The notes beneath the pieces are model-generated. The model did not search any database. It saw only the letters and a program-made list of their open reading frames with translations, and was not told the DNA's origin. 39,777 nucleotides of DNA from Pantoea rodasii (lineage in GTDB: Bacteria > Pseudomonadota > Gammaproteobacteria > Enterobacterales > Enterobacteriaceae): positions 1-39,777 of the forward strand of contig NZ_MLFP01000023.1 of assembly GCF_002095465.1 (NCBI RefSeq), given 5' to 3'. Positions 1-8,847 of this stretch are shown piece by piece (position 1 is the stretch's first letter; every line of letters begins with the position of its first letter). Both the position numbers and the translations under genes were made by a program.

Positions 1-2011
1 GCTGCCCGGCCCGACGGCGGGCAGGCGCCCGGCGTCATTGATTTATCGTGGCCGATTACATGAGCCGCACGCCCGACGCGCGGTCGGAGACGCTTATCGT
101 GGTGTCGCTCAACGACGACCGGCGCGCGGTGAACGCCGGCATTCACCAGGCCATGGTGGAGGCGAAGGAGCTGGGCGCAAAACCCGTTATTGTACCGGTG
201 CTGGAGCGCATCAGCGGCGGACGCCACGACTTTAACCGCATTGAGTCGTGGCAGGCCGGTCAGGTGGTGCTGAGCGGCGATCGCTACCTGAGCGTCACCG
301 GCGTGGACCGCGGCACGCAGAACGTGCTGCTGCGGGACGAGGACGGGCGGATGCGTTACTACTCGCCGGCCGAACTGAACGCCACTGAAATTGAGGTTTT
401 CCGCAAGGAAACGCTGGAGCTGCGCACCGGCGACAGCCTCCGCATGAACAAAACCCAGCGGCAGGCGGGCCACGCGGCGCACGATCAGTACCGGGTTTCG
501 GCGCTGCGCGATAGCGGTGAGGTCGTGCTGCAGGGGGCCGCGGGTGAAAAGGTGATATCGCCCGGCGACACGCAGGCGGACCGCCACATTGATTACGCGT
601 GGGCCGTGACCGGCCACGGCGCGCAGGCGGCGAGCAGCCGCTTTGTTATCGCGCTGGAAAGTGCGACGGGCCGGCGCGGCGTGATGAGCGGCATGCGCGC
701 GTTTATATCAGCCTGTCGAGGGCGAAAGAGCACGTGCAGGTTTACACCGACAACGTTAAGCGCTGGAAAGAGGCGCTGGTCCGGGAGGAAAAAGGCTTCA
801 AAACCGCCCATGATGCCCTGTCGCCGGAGGCGGAGCGTAAACAGGCCAGGGCCATCTGGGCGATGGGGCAGCCGGTGGGGAAAACCGCCATCGGCCGCGC
901 CTTTCTTAACGGTAGCGGGCTTGGCGGGATGCCGATCACGGCGCGCATCATCCCGCCCACGCGTAAGTATCCGGAGCCGCACCTGGCGCTGCCGGCTTAT
1001 GATGCGAACGGCAAGGCTGCCGGGGTCACGCTGGTTCCGCTGCATCACGGAAAGGGCACCATCACGCCGGGTCCTGCGCGCCAGCTGGCCACGGAAGGCG
1101 CGCAGGCATCCATGCTTCAGAAAAGCCGCAATGGCGAGGTTCTGCTCGTCAGCGACCTCGCGCAGGGGCTCACGGCCGCTCGAGAAAAGCCGGAGGCAGG
1201 GGTTCTGCTCGCGAGCGGCGTGAAGCCGCCGTCCGCGCAGCTGCTGAAGGTGGCGGGGGGGCGGTATGAGCTGATGAGACGACCTGATAAGACGATGATG
1301 AATCTTATCCGGGCTGAACTTCAGGAAATGCTGAAGGCTCTGCCACCCGCAGAGTCTCACCGGGATGAGCAACAGCTGCTGCGGGAAGCTCTGGATGCAC
1401 TCGGGAAAACCACTGTACTCCCGTCTGTAAAAACTGAGGAAAAAACAACATCCGATTTAACGCCTGAAGCTCTGAAAAAAGCCGTACAGCATGTGTCCAC
1501 AGCGGGTGAACCAGTGAAACCTCCTCTGGCTGAAAATAATGGAGAAAAAACAGAGCTGTCTTCCGCGCTGGCGGCGCGAATCAGTGAGCTGATGAAGCAG
1601 AAGCTACCTCAGCTGCCAGGTGAGCCGGTTCGGGATTACGCGGCGCTGGTCAGGCAGGCATCCACCGCACTGTCTGAGACGACATCAGCATCGGGTGACG
1701 CAGCCCTGCGAGCAGTGCTGAGCGCGCTTTCAGATACAGGCTTGCCCGCAGGAGTACAGGTTTCCGTAGCAGCAGATAATGAAGGCGCGGTGAGTGCGAC
1801 AGTCGTCCGTCAGGTTCGGGAAGAGCTGGGCAAAACATCGCTATCTATCCGTAACAGGCAGCCCGCTGTTACGCCCGGGGTTCTGGCAAATACAGCCCGC
1901 GAACTTGAGCGTCAGACGCCACTCAGCCTGCCTCCGGAACCGCGCGGGCGAGAGCCGGACAAGGAACTGCCGGCGCCAGAGATCACCCGCCATATCCAGA
2001 AAGAACGTTAA
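1..2011 (+). pseudogene. traI: TraI relaxase/helicase, C-terminal part, two apparent frameshifts
   Basis: This is the C-terminal end of an F-like TraI, the relaxase-helicase that nicks and unwinds plasmid DNA during conjugation. The relaxase domain lies outside the window. From about position 45 the protein follows F TraI closely: a DYMSRTPDAR stretch (F has DYTGRTPEAR), then helicase motif V around VTGHGAQAASS, then motif VI YISLSRAKEHVQVYT, then the poorly conserved C-terminal tail ending at 2011. The reading frame changes twice. Near 40-46 the frame giving GVIDL must join the frame giving IVADY. Near 700 the frame giving VMSGMRA must join that giving YISLSR. Each is repaired by one added base. 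The next gene follows about 70 bases downstream, as expected at the end of a tra operon. Identity is secure. Whether the gene is truly broken depends on the accuracy of the two sites. Confidence 0.9.
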
Positions 2012-2079
2012 TGACTGCGGCACGCCCTGTGCGACCGCCTCACTTTCCACCTGCACCACGCAGACATACGAGATTAATC

Positions 2080-2882
2080 ATGAAACATACCCTGAAGATG
2101 GCCGCCTTTGCGCTGGCCATGAGCACCGCTTTGCCCTCAGCAGTATCGAATGCGGCGGAGACCCCAGACTTTACCCCGGCACAGCAGGCCCGCATCGGCG
2201 AAATTGCAGCCGACTACCTGGTGGCGCACCCCGATGTGCTGATTGAGGTGAGCAAAAAGCTGCAGGCACGCCAGCAGGCCATGCAGCAGCAGGCTTACGT
2301 ACAGTCCGCGCTGAAGGCCCACCGTCTGCTGATGCAGCTCGGTGGCGTGCCGGTTAAAGGACCGGGGGATTCGAAGGTCATTGTGACTGAGTTCTTTGAC
2401 TATGAATGCATCGCCTGCAGCATGATGCGCCGGTGATGGAAAAAGTGATGGCCGCTAACACCGATGTTCGCTTTGCCTTCCGCGACTGGACCATTTTTGC
2501 CGCCCGCTATCCGGAATCAACGCAGGCCTCGCACCGCGGGCTGGGTATTTACAGGAAGCAGGGCGCGGATGCCTATATGGAGTACCACAACGGGATTTAC
2601 CGTACCGGCCACAACGAAGGCAAGCTGACGGCGGAAGACATTGAGAAGGTGGCTGCGGCCGCCGGTGCAGGGGATGCTTCAGGAGATGACAGTGCCGCCT
2701 CCGATCGTCTGATCGAAAACAACGACGCGCTGGCGGAGATGCTGGGGCTGACGGGTACGCCTGGCATTGTCGTGATGCCGGCGGAAAATGCCACGGCAGA
2801 CAACACCACCGTCATCCCGGGCGTGGTCAGTGAACAGGTGCTGCAGCAGGCGATTACACGTGCATCCGGCAACGCTCATTAA
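2080..2882 (+). pseudogene. DsbA/DsbG-like periplasmic thiol:disulfide protein, one apparent frameshift
   Basis: A secreted thioredoxin-fold protein of the DsbA/BdbD type. The ATG at 2080 opens a clear signal peptide (MKHTLKMAAFALAMSTALPS, then cleavage near SNAAE). A helical N-terminal region follows, then the active site FFDYECIACSMM with a CIAC redox pair, and near the end a cis-proline loop GTPGIVV. The frame breaks just after the CxxC, near 2427. The first frame stops at 2436 and the second continues as APVMEKVM to 2882. Adding one base gives 268 codons with no other problem. It lies directly downstream of traI, where plasmids often carry an oxidoreductase that folds disulfide-bonded pilus proteins. 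That role is inferred from position. Confidence 0.82.
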
Positions 2883-2887
2883 CCCTA

Positions 2888-2915
2888 AGCAAAAAAATCC
2901 CGGCTTGGGACCGGG
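2888..2915 (-). terminator. Rho-independent terminator, minus strand
   Basis: On the minus strand a CCCGG/CCGGG stem is followed by ATTTTTTT. It sits just downstream of the small minus-strand reading frame 2928-3116 and also separates it from the convergent DsbA-like gene. Confidence 0.55.
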
Positions 2916-2927
2916 AAAATGGATTCA

Positions 2928-3116
2928 TCAAAGCGGTCCGGCGAGTGGAGTCGCCGGCCGTATGAGAAGTATCGGCAGTTCCGCCAGAACCTTTACTTCA
3001 TGACGCCCATCCCACTCAGGTTGTTCGTTCCTCGCGCCGCTGCGGTACGCCTCAGCCTGAACGCTCTGCCCGTCGTCGTATGAGTGCGGGTTTTCTGGAG
3101 GCTTCTTCACGCTCAC
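2928..3116 (-). CDS. Small protein sharing an AEAYR...QPE motif with 18386-18586
   Basis: A 62-residue reading frame starting at a GTG (MSVKKPPENP) and followed by a terminator on the same strand. It contains QAEAYRSGARNEQPE. A second small minus-strand frame at 18386-18586 contains LAEAYRTGTSNKQPE, and the underlying DNA shares the run CGGTACGCCTCAGCC (plus strand). Two separate copies with a conserved peptide suggest a real small gene family, but I do not recognise it. The ribosome-binding site is poor, so the start is uncertain. Function unknown. Confidence 0.4.
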   Translation of the reverse strand: MSVKKPPENPHSYDDGQSVQAEAYRSGARNEQPEWDGRHEVKVLAELPILLIRPATPLAGPL

Positions 3117-3680
3117 CCACCAACATAGTATTTTTTCGCCACTTCATATGGTGAAAATACCTACGACGACTGAGTACTCACGTCAGGGTCATAATCCACA
3201 TGGGGATATCCAGCACCATAATCCCTCTTTTGATCAGCAGGCTTCACCTGTCATACCGCAAAGTTTTTACTTGTTCGATTTTGGAGCCAGTAGCTGTGGT
3301 GACGGTTTATCCCTGAGTTGTTCGGAGTTATCACTGAGTCATTTACTGAAGAGGCTGAAGTCATAGACGCTGAGTCGAACCTTCAGCTATAGGAATTTGA
3401 ACATTGGATGCTGAGATTTTACGCGAGGTTTATGGAGGAACCACCTGTCTGGCATCTGGTATTACTGTGCGCTCCCCCTGTTTTGTGCCGACGTTACTTA
3501 TGGATTGTGGTGCCCACTCCTTGCCTGATGCTGTTGTTACGTAGTGTGACATTCACTTACTGGCCTGGCTTTGCCTACTGTGGCATTTATACTCTCGCCC
3601 AGGATTTTTCTCAGTCACCGTAGCATGTATGCCCGGGACCCGCGATGGACTGCCTTACACACACCAGATAGAGGTAAGAC
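3117..3680. other. Gap without a convincing gene
   Basis: Open frames on the plus strand at 3148-3366 and 3408-3623 have no ribosome-binding site and unusual composition, and look like chance. The only useful signal is the good site AGAGGTAAG just before the ATG at 3681. Confidence 0.5.
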
Positions 3681-4106
3681 ATGTATATTCGACTGGATCT
3701 TTTTGCCGAGATGCTCGGCATCCGGCCTAGCGACCTGCTGCAGGCAACATGCACGGACGGGTTGCTGGCAGGCTTTAATCTCCCCCGACGTCGTCAGGTG
3801 CGCGGTGCTACCGTAATGTTCCTTCAGGATGAGGCTGTCGCCTTCCTGAAGCAGTGGCAGACGCGTTCATCTGAACCACCGGTTCCGGATGCCGGTGAGC
3901 CGCTCATGTCACTGGAAGCATTTGCCCGTCATGCCGGTATCGCGCCCCTGGCGCTCTGGCAGGCCGCCAGTATCGGAAAACCACTCCGGGGCATTGCCCT
4001 GCCATTGGCGGTCAAATCTTACGGCAGTCAGCTGATGTTTTCCGCGGCAGCTGTTGAATTATTTACCGCTGAGTACAGACGTTGCTTATCTAAAAAAGTA
4101 AGGTAA
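3681..4106 (+). CDS. Protein with two tandem homologous ~57-residue domains
   Basis: A 141-residue protein with a strong ribosome-binding site (AGAGGTAAGAC before ATG). I do not recognise the family. It reads as two copies of one domain. Residues ~2-60 begin YIRLDLFAEMLGIRPSDLLQ and end VMFLQDEAVAFLKQW. Residues ~74-131 begin LMSLEAFARHAGIAPLALWQ and end LMFSAAAVELFTAEY. In each, a helical 'F-A-G-I-P-LWQA' segment is followed by a basic loop and a 'MF..AAVE(F/L)' helix, the layout of a small MerR- or excisionase-like helix-turn-helix. I infer a DNA-binding protein formed by duplication. It is followed by the Hha-like gene. Confidence 0.7.
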   Translation: MYIRLDLFAEMLGIRPSDLLQATCTDGLLAGFNLPRRRQVRGATVMFLQDEAVAFLKQWQTRSSEPPVPDAGEPLMSLEAFARHAGIAPLALWQAASIGKPLRGIALPLAVKSYGSQLMFSAAAVELFTAEYRRCLSKKVR

Positions 4107-4192
4107 ATCAGCTTATTGCCAGTATTTATTTTTGCCGGATTACCTCATGATCCGGCCCCTTCGCTGACGCTTAATTAACATATGGAATATGG

Positions 4193-4396
4193 ATGAACCG
4201 TACCGAATGGCTTCTGAAGTTCCGGCGATACCAGAACCTTGAAACGCTGGAGAAGGTTTACGAGCACCTGAGCTATACCGGTAACCCCGATGAAGAATTT
4301 GCGATGACGTCGGCTTATGACCACCGCAAGGCCGAACTCGCCGCAGGCAAACTGTTTGACCGCGTACCAAAGCACGTCTGGCAGTACGTAAAGTAG
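4193..4396 (+). CDS. Hha/YmoA-family nucleoid modulator
   Basis: A 67-residue Hha-family protein of normal length. Hha landmarks are present: RTEWLLKFRRYQNLETLEKV at the N-terminus (Hha has TDYLMRLRRCQTIDTLERV), AYDHRKAELAAGKLFD in the middle (Hha ADHRLAELTMNKLYD) and a final P-VW-(V/I)K/R. Hha proteins bind H-NS and sharpen silencing of horizontally acquired, AT-rich DNA. A plasmid copy can reduce the cost of the plasmid's own genes. The ribosome-binding site (GGAATAT) is weak. It is an independent gene about 90 bases after the duplicated-domain gene. Confidence 0.88.
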   Translation: MNRTEWLLKFRRYQNLETLEKVYEHLSYTGNPDEEFAMTSAYDHRKAELAAGKLFDRVPKHVWQYVK

Positions 4397-4441
4397 TTCC
4401 CATCTGACGCCGTCCTTGCAGGGCGGCCATCCTGAAACCAG

Positions 4442-4732
4442 TTAGAGCTGGCACATTCCGTAGTAGAAAATAACCTTAGAGGGCCTGCCCTCCATCAGAA
4501 TGGGTAGCTGTGATAGCACTTTATGGTCCCGGCTGGGAGCTATACAGGCTCGTGCCAGAGCGAACAGGTCAAGCTTTGCCCTTATGCCACTGACCAGATG
4601 CGCAGCGATATCAGGGTTCTCCAGCGCCTGCATATATCCGGGCTGGCAGCCCCGATTGGCATAAGAACCGTCCTTACATTTTCCGGCGCCTACATACTGC
4701 TAATGCGGTGTTTTAGTGATGTATGGACGCAT
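4442..4732 (-). pseudogene. Conserved-looking protein fragment with an amber codon
   Basis: Minus-strand frame starting at ATG 4732 (MRPYITKTPH), interrupted by TAG at 4700-4702 and continuing QYVGAGKCKDGSYANRG... to 4442. Both sides of the stop are in the same frame and read as ordinary protein (KTPH[stop]QYVGAG), so TAG probably replaced TGG or another sense codon. The downstream part has a regular helical look (MQALENPDIAAHLVSGIRAK). An internal ATG at 4633 could start a short product. I do not recognise the family. It may be the C-terminal remnant of a larger plasmid protein. Confidence 0.4.
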
Positions 4733-4997
4733 CTCACCAGTCTGCGATTGTACTGTCGTTCCCAAACAATTACTGAACCTGAAAAGGTACGTTATAAGGA
4801 TGACGCATGTCAGCACAGACTTAAGCGCATTCGGGCGATTAAATGAATAAACTGAATCGGTAAACCTGACGGATGTTGTGATCCAGGAAAAGTAATGCCC
4901 TGTCGCGCATTACAATACCGTTACGTATAAGCCATACGAAAGTGGCTCTCTGTATGATTCAGTGAGCAGAATGATGGCCAGCCAGATTTTTGAACAT

Positions 4998-5201
4998 TCA
5001 GAAAGGCGTTAGTGCTGCCTTCCAATATCGGATCACTGGATTAAACGGTTTATTATTGCGCGTCCTCGCGTGATACTGGCCCACTCTTCTATAGCCGAGA
5101 TAGGTCGCCTCCATGTCCATAATGCCGTCGGGTACAACAATGCGCTGGAAGAACGCAGGCTCGCATCTGGTAATGTCAGTCCACATGGCAGGATCCCTCA
5201 T
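4998..5201 (-). CDS. Small hypothetical protein, second gene of a two-gene minus-strand unit
   Basis: A 67-residue frame (MRDPAMWTDITRCEPAFF...). Its ATG overlaps the stop of the preceding small gene as TTATGA, the usual sign of translational coupling. No family recognised. The pair lies downstream of a DUF551 protein on the same strand, and the group resembles small accessory genes of phages. Confidence 0.45.
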   Translation of the reverse strand: MRDPAMWTDITRCEPAFFQRIVVPDGIMDMEATYLGYRRVGQYHARTRNNKPFNPVIRYWKAALTPF

Positions 5202-5355
5202 AAGCTCTTATCTGTGACGGGCAGACCGGCACCGAAAGGAACATAATTATCATGACTTAATGCCGATAAAGGCGATACCGGTTCGCTTTCCAGCACCAGG
5301 AACCTCAGTGCCGCCTCGTCGTCAAAACGGAATTTTTGCAGATATTTTTTGACAT
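5198..5355 (-). CDS. Small hypothetical protein, one apparent base missing in an A-run
   Basis: ATG at 5355 begins MSK, then the frame is lost. With one more A in the run of six A's after TCA it reads MSKKYLQKFRFDDEAALRFL and runs without a stop for 52 residues, ending PVTDKSL exactly at the TGA that overlaps the next gene's ATG. The repaired length is 53 whole codons. The codon pattern and overlap support a real gene. No family recognised. Confidence 0.45.
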
Positions 5356-5379
5356 GTCTCAAAGGCAGTCTACAGTTAT

Positions 5380-5457
5380 CCGCGGTCCGGAGTCGTTCCG
5401 GATTTGGGTGTAATGGAAAACTGAATCTTTTACCGGGCGCTGGCCCGGTTTTTTTCT
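5380..5457 (+). terminator. Two hairpins, the second a strong rho-independent terminator
   Basis: TCCGGA-GTCGT-TCCGGA at about 5386-5402, then ACCGGGC-GCT-GGCCCGGT followed by seven T's at about 5432-5456. The T-run is on the plus strand, yet no plus-strand gene lies upstream. It could end a small RNA transcribed antisense to the minus-strand genes. No promoter was identified. Confidence 0.55.
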
Positions 5458-5479
5458 GACATCGTAAGTAAACGGAAAA

Positions 5480-5680
5480 TTAACTCTCTTTTTGCCCTTC
5501 TGGCAGCGGAAGCCAGTGGGTGATTCTGTACTGCCGGAATGCAGCATTACCTGGCATAAGTATGTGAATAAAATTGCTAAAGGTGGCATCGTATTTACCG
5601 CTTCCCACCCCGTCCTGCGTGCAAATTGCCACTACCTGGCCGTCTTCAGGCCTCGCCACATCGTATTCAATCCAGTTCAT
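5480..5680 (-). CDS. DUF551-like small protein
   Basis: A 66-residue protein with a good ribosome-binding site (GGAGAAAGC before ATG). It shows the DUF551 layout common in phage and prophage small genes: an N-terminal W near MNWIEYD, a P-E-DG-V segment (ARPEDGQVVAICTQ), a variable middle, and the closing signature ITHWLPLPEG (family ITHWMPLPEPP). The biochemical function of DUF551 is unknown. It may be the first gene of a short minus-strand group with 5355-5198 and 5201-4998. Confidence 0.8.
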   Translation of the reverse strand: MNWIEYDVARPEDGQVVAICTQDGVGSGKYDATFSNFIHILMPGNAAFRQYRITHWLPLPEGQKES

Positions 5681-6110
5681 GCTTTCTCCGTTTTACTGGC
5701 TATCAATATGGACCCCGTTCGCGTATTGCGCAAAGCACCTCCCATTTTTTCAGATAACCGGAATCATACCGTTTCATCTTCTGATCTGAGGTGGGGGGGA
5801 ACGACAGCCTGAAATACGCTACTGGATGAATAAGATGGATGCAGAAAGTTAAAATCGCAGCAGATGCTATGCTCATAGCGCGGTGAATCCCTCCAGCGAC
5901 GGGGCCAGGCTACACGAGTACAGCAGGAATACAGTGGCGATTCAGGTGGTAGCCTTTCTGAATCACCGGGAGGCACCCGGCACCGCAAACTTTTCACAGC
6001 CGCTCCGGCAGGAAAGACCCTACCCTTCGGCAGAATATACTTCCGGCTCACAAGACGAGCGTGGGGGCACGAAATTCGGGTCTGAGGTGAATGCCTCTGA
6101 AAGCGTGAGT
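5681..6110. other. Gap without a convincing gene
   Basis: Open frames on both strands here (such as 5764-6051 minus) are rich in R, S and P, lack ribosome-binding sites and match nothing I know. I see no repeat or RNA structure. The minus-strand promoter of the DUF551 gene should lie at its left edge. Confidence 0.4.
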
Positions 6111-6350
6111 CTAACGGCCGAACAGCATCCGGAGCAGAGCCGTCAGGTGTTCCGCCTCGTCCTCATCGCCCGAGGCGTCCAGGCGTGCAATCAGTTTCAG
6201 GCACACGGCGGTGCGCGTCAGCCGCTGGTGCTGACGCAGAATTTCTACAGTGATGCGGCCCAGCAGCTCAATCTGGCAGGGGTGGGTGACCAGGCTGAAG
6301 TAGCCGGTCAGCCCGGCATCTTTTTCCGGCGGTAGTCCGTCCTGTCGCAT
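6111..6350 (-). CDS. YcgZ-like connector protein, divergent copy
   Basis: A 79-residue protein aligning end to end with the YcgZ-like protein at 7587: LTGYFSLVTHPCQIELLGRI... against IAQYFSKASAPTQQETLGQI..., followed by TVEILRQHQRLTRTAVCLKL and a closing LLRMLFGR (the other copy has LIGMLFER). In E. coli YcgZ is a small BluR-repressed protein acting on biofilm matrix genes through the Rcs pathway. This copy lacks the YcgZ N-terminal charge pattern and is more divergent. It is on the opposite strand from the plus-strand ycgZ-ymgA-ariR row, 160 bases from the divergent gene at 6512. Confidence 0.75.
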   Translation of the reverse strand: MRQDGLPPEKDAGLTGYFSLVTHPCQIELLGRITVEILRQHQRLTRTAVCLKLIARLDASGDEDEAEHLTALLRMLFGR

Positions 6351-6511
6351 GAATTATCCGTGCGTGGTGAATGAGGTCGGGCGCAAAGTAACCGATGCGT
6401 CGCCGCGTGTACAGCAGATATGCACCGGCGTAATGCGCACAGAAACGCATTTCTTTTTACTGTCTGAATATCATGTAGTTAAATTTACGCTCCGGTTATC
6501 AGGGAGGCTCA

Positions 6512-7159
6512 GTGACAAGAAAAATAACGGCGGACGACAGCATGCCCATTACACTGCCCGACACCAGCTTCAGTCAGGTGCTGAATCCGGAAGACACCAA
6601 CCGGGCCGATACCCGGGTATTTCTTGCCGGCGACGCAAAGTCTTTTACGCTGCCCGGGTTTGTGACGCCGTTCGGCTATACCCTCTGGCAGAACAGTGCA
6701 GAGCGCCAGTACAGGCTGGTCACCCAGGAGCCTGAGCCGGAGACCGTCTACGCGGTGAGGCTGGAAGAAACCGAAGACTTCACCTCACCGGAGCGTGCCT
6801 GCATACAGGTCATGGTCTGGCGCACCCGCCAGCCGCAGCATGAGGGAGCGGTACACGGACTGGCGCGCCGGTTCTTCCGCCATTTCCTGCATCGCTGGTC
6901 CATCATCATAACCGACAGCGCGCAGACCAATGCGGCAAAGGTAATGTGGGAGGGAATGATTGCCTGGGCGCTGCGCGACCCGGAGCATTACGTATACGTA
7001 TGGGACGGCACTGGCGAGACCGGCTGCCTGCACCCGGTGCGCAGCTGGCTGGCGTTCTGCGGCCACTGGGCCGCGTTCTGCTGGGGCGCGGAGCCTGAAA
7101 GCCACCTGCGGCGACGGATTGTTATCAGCACGCACCCCCTCAACGCTGAACAGAGGTAA
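6512..7159 (+). CDS. Hypothetical protein, 215 residues
   Basis: GTG start with a good ribosome-binding site (AGGGAGGCTCA before GTG). The protein is unfamiliar to me. Its N-terminal half is hydrophilic (PGFVTPFGYTLWQNSAERQY) and its C-terminal half is rich in W, H and F (RRFFRHFLHRWSIIITDSAQ, WLAFCGHWAAFCWG), but no long hydrophobic segment or signal peptide is evident. It sits between two YcgZ-like genes, so it may be co-inherited with the blue-light module, but I assign no function. Confidence 0.65.
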   Translation: MTRKITADDSMPITLPDTSFSQVLNPEDTNRADTRVFLAGDAKSFTLPGFVTPFGYTLWQNSAERQYRLVTQEPEPETVYAVRLEETEDFTSPERACIQVMVWRTRQPQHEGAVHGLARRFFRHFLHRWSIIITDSAQTNAAKVMWEGMIAWALRDPEHYVYVWDGTGETGCLHPVRSWLAFCGHWAAFCWGAEPESHLRRRIVISTHPLNAEQR

Positions 7160-7586
7160 CGCGGATAAGAACCGCGCCTGCAGAACCGCTATCTGCAGGA
7201 AGGATGGATCCACTTTCAGCGGGCCACCGGGAGAAGCTGAAGAACATACCGGTCACCGTCGGGCTCACTGTCGCGACCGGGGATTCCGGTGTATCACCTC
7301 CGCTGTTGGGGCAGTTCACATGCGGCATTCTCTACATTCGCGGGAGATAACAGACATCCTTACCCCGTCTTCCCGTCATTGACAAAGCTGTACAGCGTCC
7401 AGCTGATAATCAGACTCATCATTCGCATGTTTATATTAACGTAAGTTACTGTTAATTATGCTTTAGCACGTATTGCAAAAAAAGCTAAGCTGTACGTTTG
7501 CAGAATCGCTGTACAAGTTTGATTTGATTGTATAACTTTACGCTCAGAAAGAGCCGACGACTTTAAACTGATCACAGAGGTTCACC
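7160..7586 (+). promoter_or_regulatory. Promoter region of the ycgZ-ymgA-ariR-like row with a candidate BluR operator
   Basis: No gene is apparent. Near the right end a TATAAC -10-like box (7531-7536) overlaps an inverted repeat TACAA-N11-TTGTA (7512-7532), the size and placement of a MerR-family operator. GCTGTAC occurs twice nearby (about 7489 and 7508). BluR is a MerR-type repressor whose E. coli target is the ycgZ promoter, so this is the natural place for its site. The assignment is by position and symmetry only. Confidence 0.4.
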
Positions 7587-7829
7587 ATGCGTCAGAACGT
7601 TACGAAATTTCCCGACAGCGCGAGCGATATTGCACAGTATTTCAGCAAGGCTTCCGCGCCGACGCAGCAGGAGACGCTGGGTCAGATTGTCGTCGAAATT
7701 CTGCGCGCGGGTAAGAACCTCAATCGTAAGGCAATCTGCACTAAGCTGCTGCGACGCCTTGAAGTGGCGGCCAGCCAGGAAGAAGAGCGTCACTATCAGA
7801 TGCTCATCGGCATGCTGTTCGAACGCTGA
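7587..7829 (+). CDS. ycgZ: YcgZ-like connector protein
   Basis: An 80-residue protein that matches E. coli YcgZ over its whole length: MRQNVTKFPDSASDIAQYFS (E. coli MHQNSVTLDSAGAITRYFA), QQETLGQIVVEIL, LNRKAICTKLLRRLE, and the closing HYQMLIGMLFE. In E. coli it is the first gene of the operon repressed by BluR and relieved by BluF in blue light. YcgZ acts through the Rcs phosphorelay to raise colanic acid synthesis and lower curli. Here it heads a plus-strand row followed by YmgA-like (7940) and AriR-like (8347) genes in the E. coli order, with a candidate operator upstream. A highly confident family call. Confidence 0.93.
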   Translation: MRQNVTKFPDSASDIAQYFSKASAPTQQETLGQIVVEILRAGKNLNRKAICTKLLRRLEVAASQEEERHYQMLIGMLFER

Positions 7830-7939
7830 GTTACACGCGCTGTAAGCTTTAAAGGCGTCACCCGCAGCATGCTGCCCGGTTTAACACCGGGCGGTCTGAT
7901 GGTCCTGCCGTATAACGGCATTTACCGGGAGAAGCGGGT

Positions 7940-8212
7940 ATGCACAGAAACCGTATGAATAAACTGACCGATATCGTGCTGGGAGAAGCGGTGGTGATGC
8001 TGCTGGCCCGGGACGACAGTCTTACCGCAACCTCCGTCGCCACCCGGCTGGAGGCAATGGCCACCGGCGAAGCGGATCCGGCGCGCCGTGAGGCCATTAT
8101 GCTGGCGCTTGGTGAAGTGCAGGCTGAACTTTCCCGGTCGCGCGAAAGCCGCGATGCGACGGCTCTGGCCTTTGATCCGTCTCAGCCACCGGGCCGCGGA
8201 AAAAAGAATTAA
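7940..8212 (+). CDS. ymgA: YmgA-like connector protein
   Basis: A 90-residue protein in the ymgA position of the row. It begins MHRNRMNKLTDIVLGEAVVM, follows the YmgA pattern of helix 1 with (I/L)xGEAV, a short turn, helix 2 (SLTATSVATRLEAMATG) and helix 3 (REAIMLALGEVQAEL), and has a Lys/Arg-rich tail. The IGEA(A/V) signature is shared with the copies at 9123, 12685 and 14531. Ribosome-binding site GGAGAAGCGGGT precedes ATG. E. coli YmgA is a small BluR-regulated protein. A second internal ATG at 7955 is possible. Confidence 0.82.
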   Translation: MHRNRMNKLTDIVLGEAVVMLLARDDSLTATSVATRLEAMATGEADPARREAIMLALGEVQAELSRSRESRDATALAFDPSQPPGRGKKN

Positions 8213-8346
8213 CGTGAAGGATAACCCTTTCCGGCTACTCCGGAAGTGGCAGGACGCCCGCACAACCGGCCACTTTGAGGTGGCTGAATTTCATTCAGGG
8301 GACAGCCTGAGCACTTCTGCCCGTGAGGGCACAACGGAAAATAACT

Positions 8347-8613
8347 ATGCAACAGACTAACCAGCCCGCCACCACCGAATTCGATATTATCCAGCACTTC
8401 CGCAGGGGCGGCGACGCGCTGGCGGCCGAAACCGCCGTACTGGATGCCGTTATTCGCGATATCGTTATTCACGGCAAGAAAGTAACGAGCAAGGCCATCA
8501 TTCTGTATCTGATCGCCGAGCTGGAAAGCACGTCAGATGTGGTTCAGCTGGACGTGCTGCGCAGTGCGCTGGAAATCGTGGTGGGTAAAACGCCGGACGA
8601 CGAAGGGTTCTGA
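8347..8613 (+). CDS. ariR: AriR (YmgB)-like connector protein
   Basis: An 88-residue AriR/YmgB family protein. The C-terminal helix SDVVQLDVLRSALEIVVG followed by KTPDD closely matches E. coli AriR (SDILKADVIRKTLEIVL then TADD), and the front half ETAVLDAVIRDIV-HGKKVTSKAI matches its first helices. E. coli AriR forms a small all-helical dimer and affects acid resistance and biofilm. Start chosen at ATG 8347 (MQQTNQP), with an upstream in-frame ATG at 8323 considered less likely. A perfect 9-bp stem-loop (ACAGGGCGG/CCGCCCTGT) lies downstream at 8648-8679. Confidence 0.9.
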   Translation: MQQTNQPATTEFDIIQHFRRGGDALAAETAVLDAVIRDIVIHGKKVTSKAIILYLIAELESTSDVVQLDVLRSALEIVVGKTPDDEGF

Positions 8614-8647
8614 CGATTTCATTCCTGCAGTGAAGCGTGTGGGGCTG

Positions 8648-8679
8648 ACAGGGCGGCAGAAGAGTCAAATCCGCCCTGT
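8648..8679 (+). terminator. Stem-loop after the ariR-like gene
   Basis: Perfect 9-bp inverted repeat ACAGGGCGG...CCGCCCTGT with a 14-base loop and no T-run. It may stabilise or end the ycgZ-ymgA-ariR-like transcript. Confidence 0.4.
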
Positions 8680-8847
8680 GAGGTCCACACGGAGCAGCTG
8701 AGGGCGGCGAGTATCGCTACGGCAATCCGGATTTTCAAAAGTATCTCCCGGTTTAACTGAATAAATGACTGGCCCGACTTCATTCAGTGTGGCACGGATG
8801 GGGCGATTAACATGCGCCACGCGGCAGAACGGGAATAATCTGAAGCG

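Noticed and set aside
593..1372. 259-residue minus-strand frame
   Set aside because: Mirror frame of traI in GC-rich DNA; Arg/Pro-rich shadow.
3408..3623. 71-residue plus-strand frame
   Set aside because: No ribosome-binding site, improbable composition (many W, C, L and P in a row) and no neighbour link.
5764..6051. 95-residue minus-strand frame
   Set aside because: Low-complexity S/R/P composition and no ribosome-binding site.
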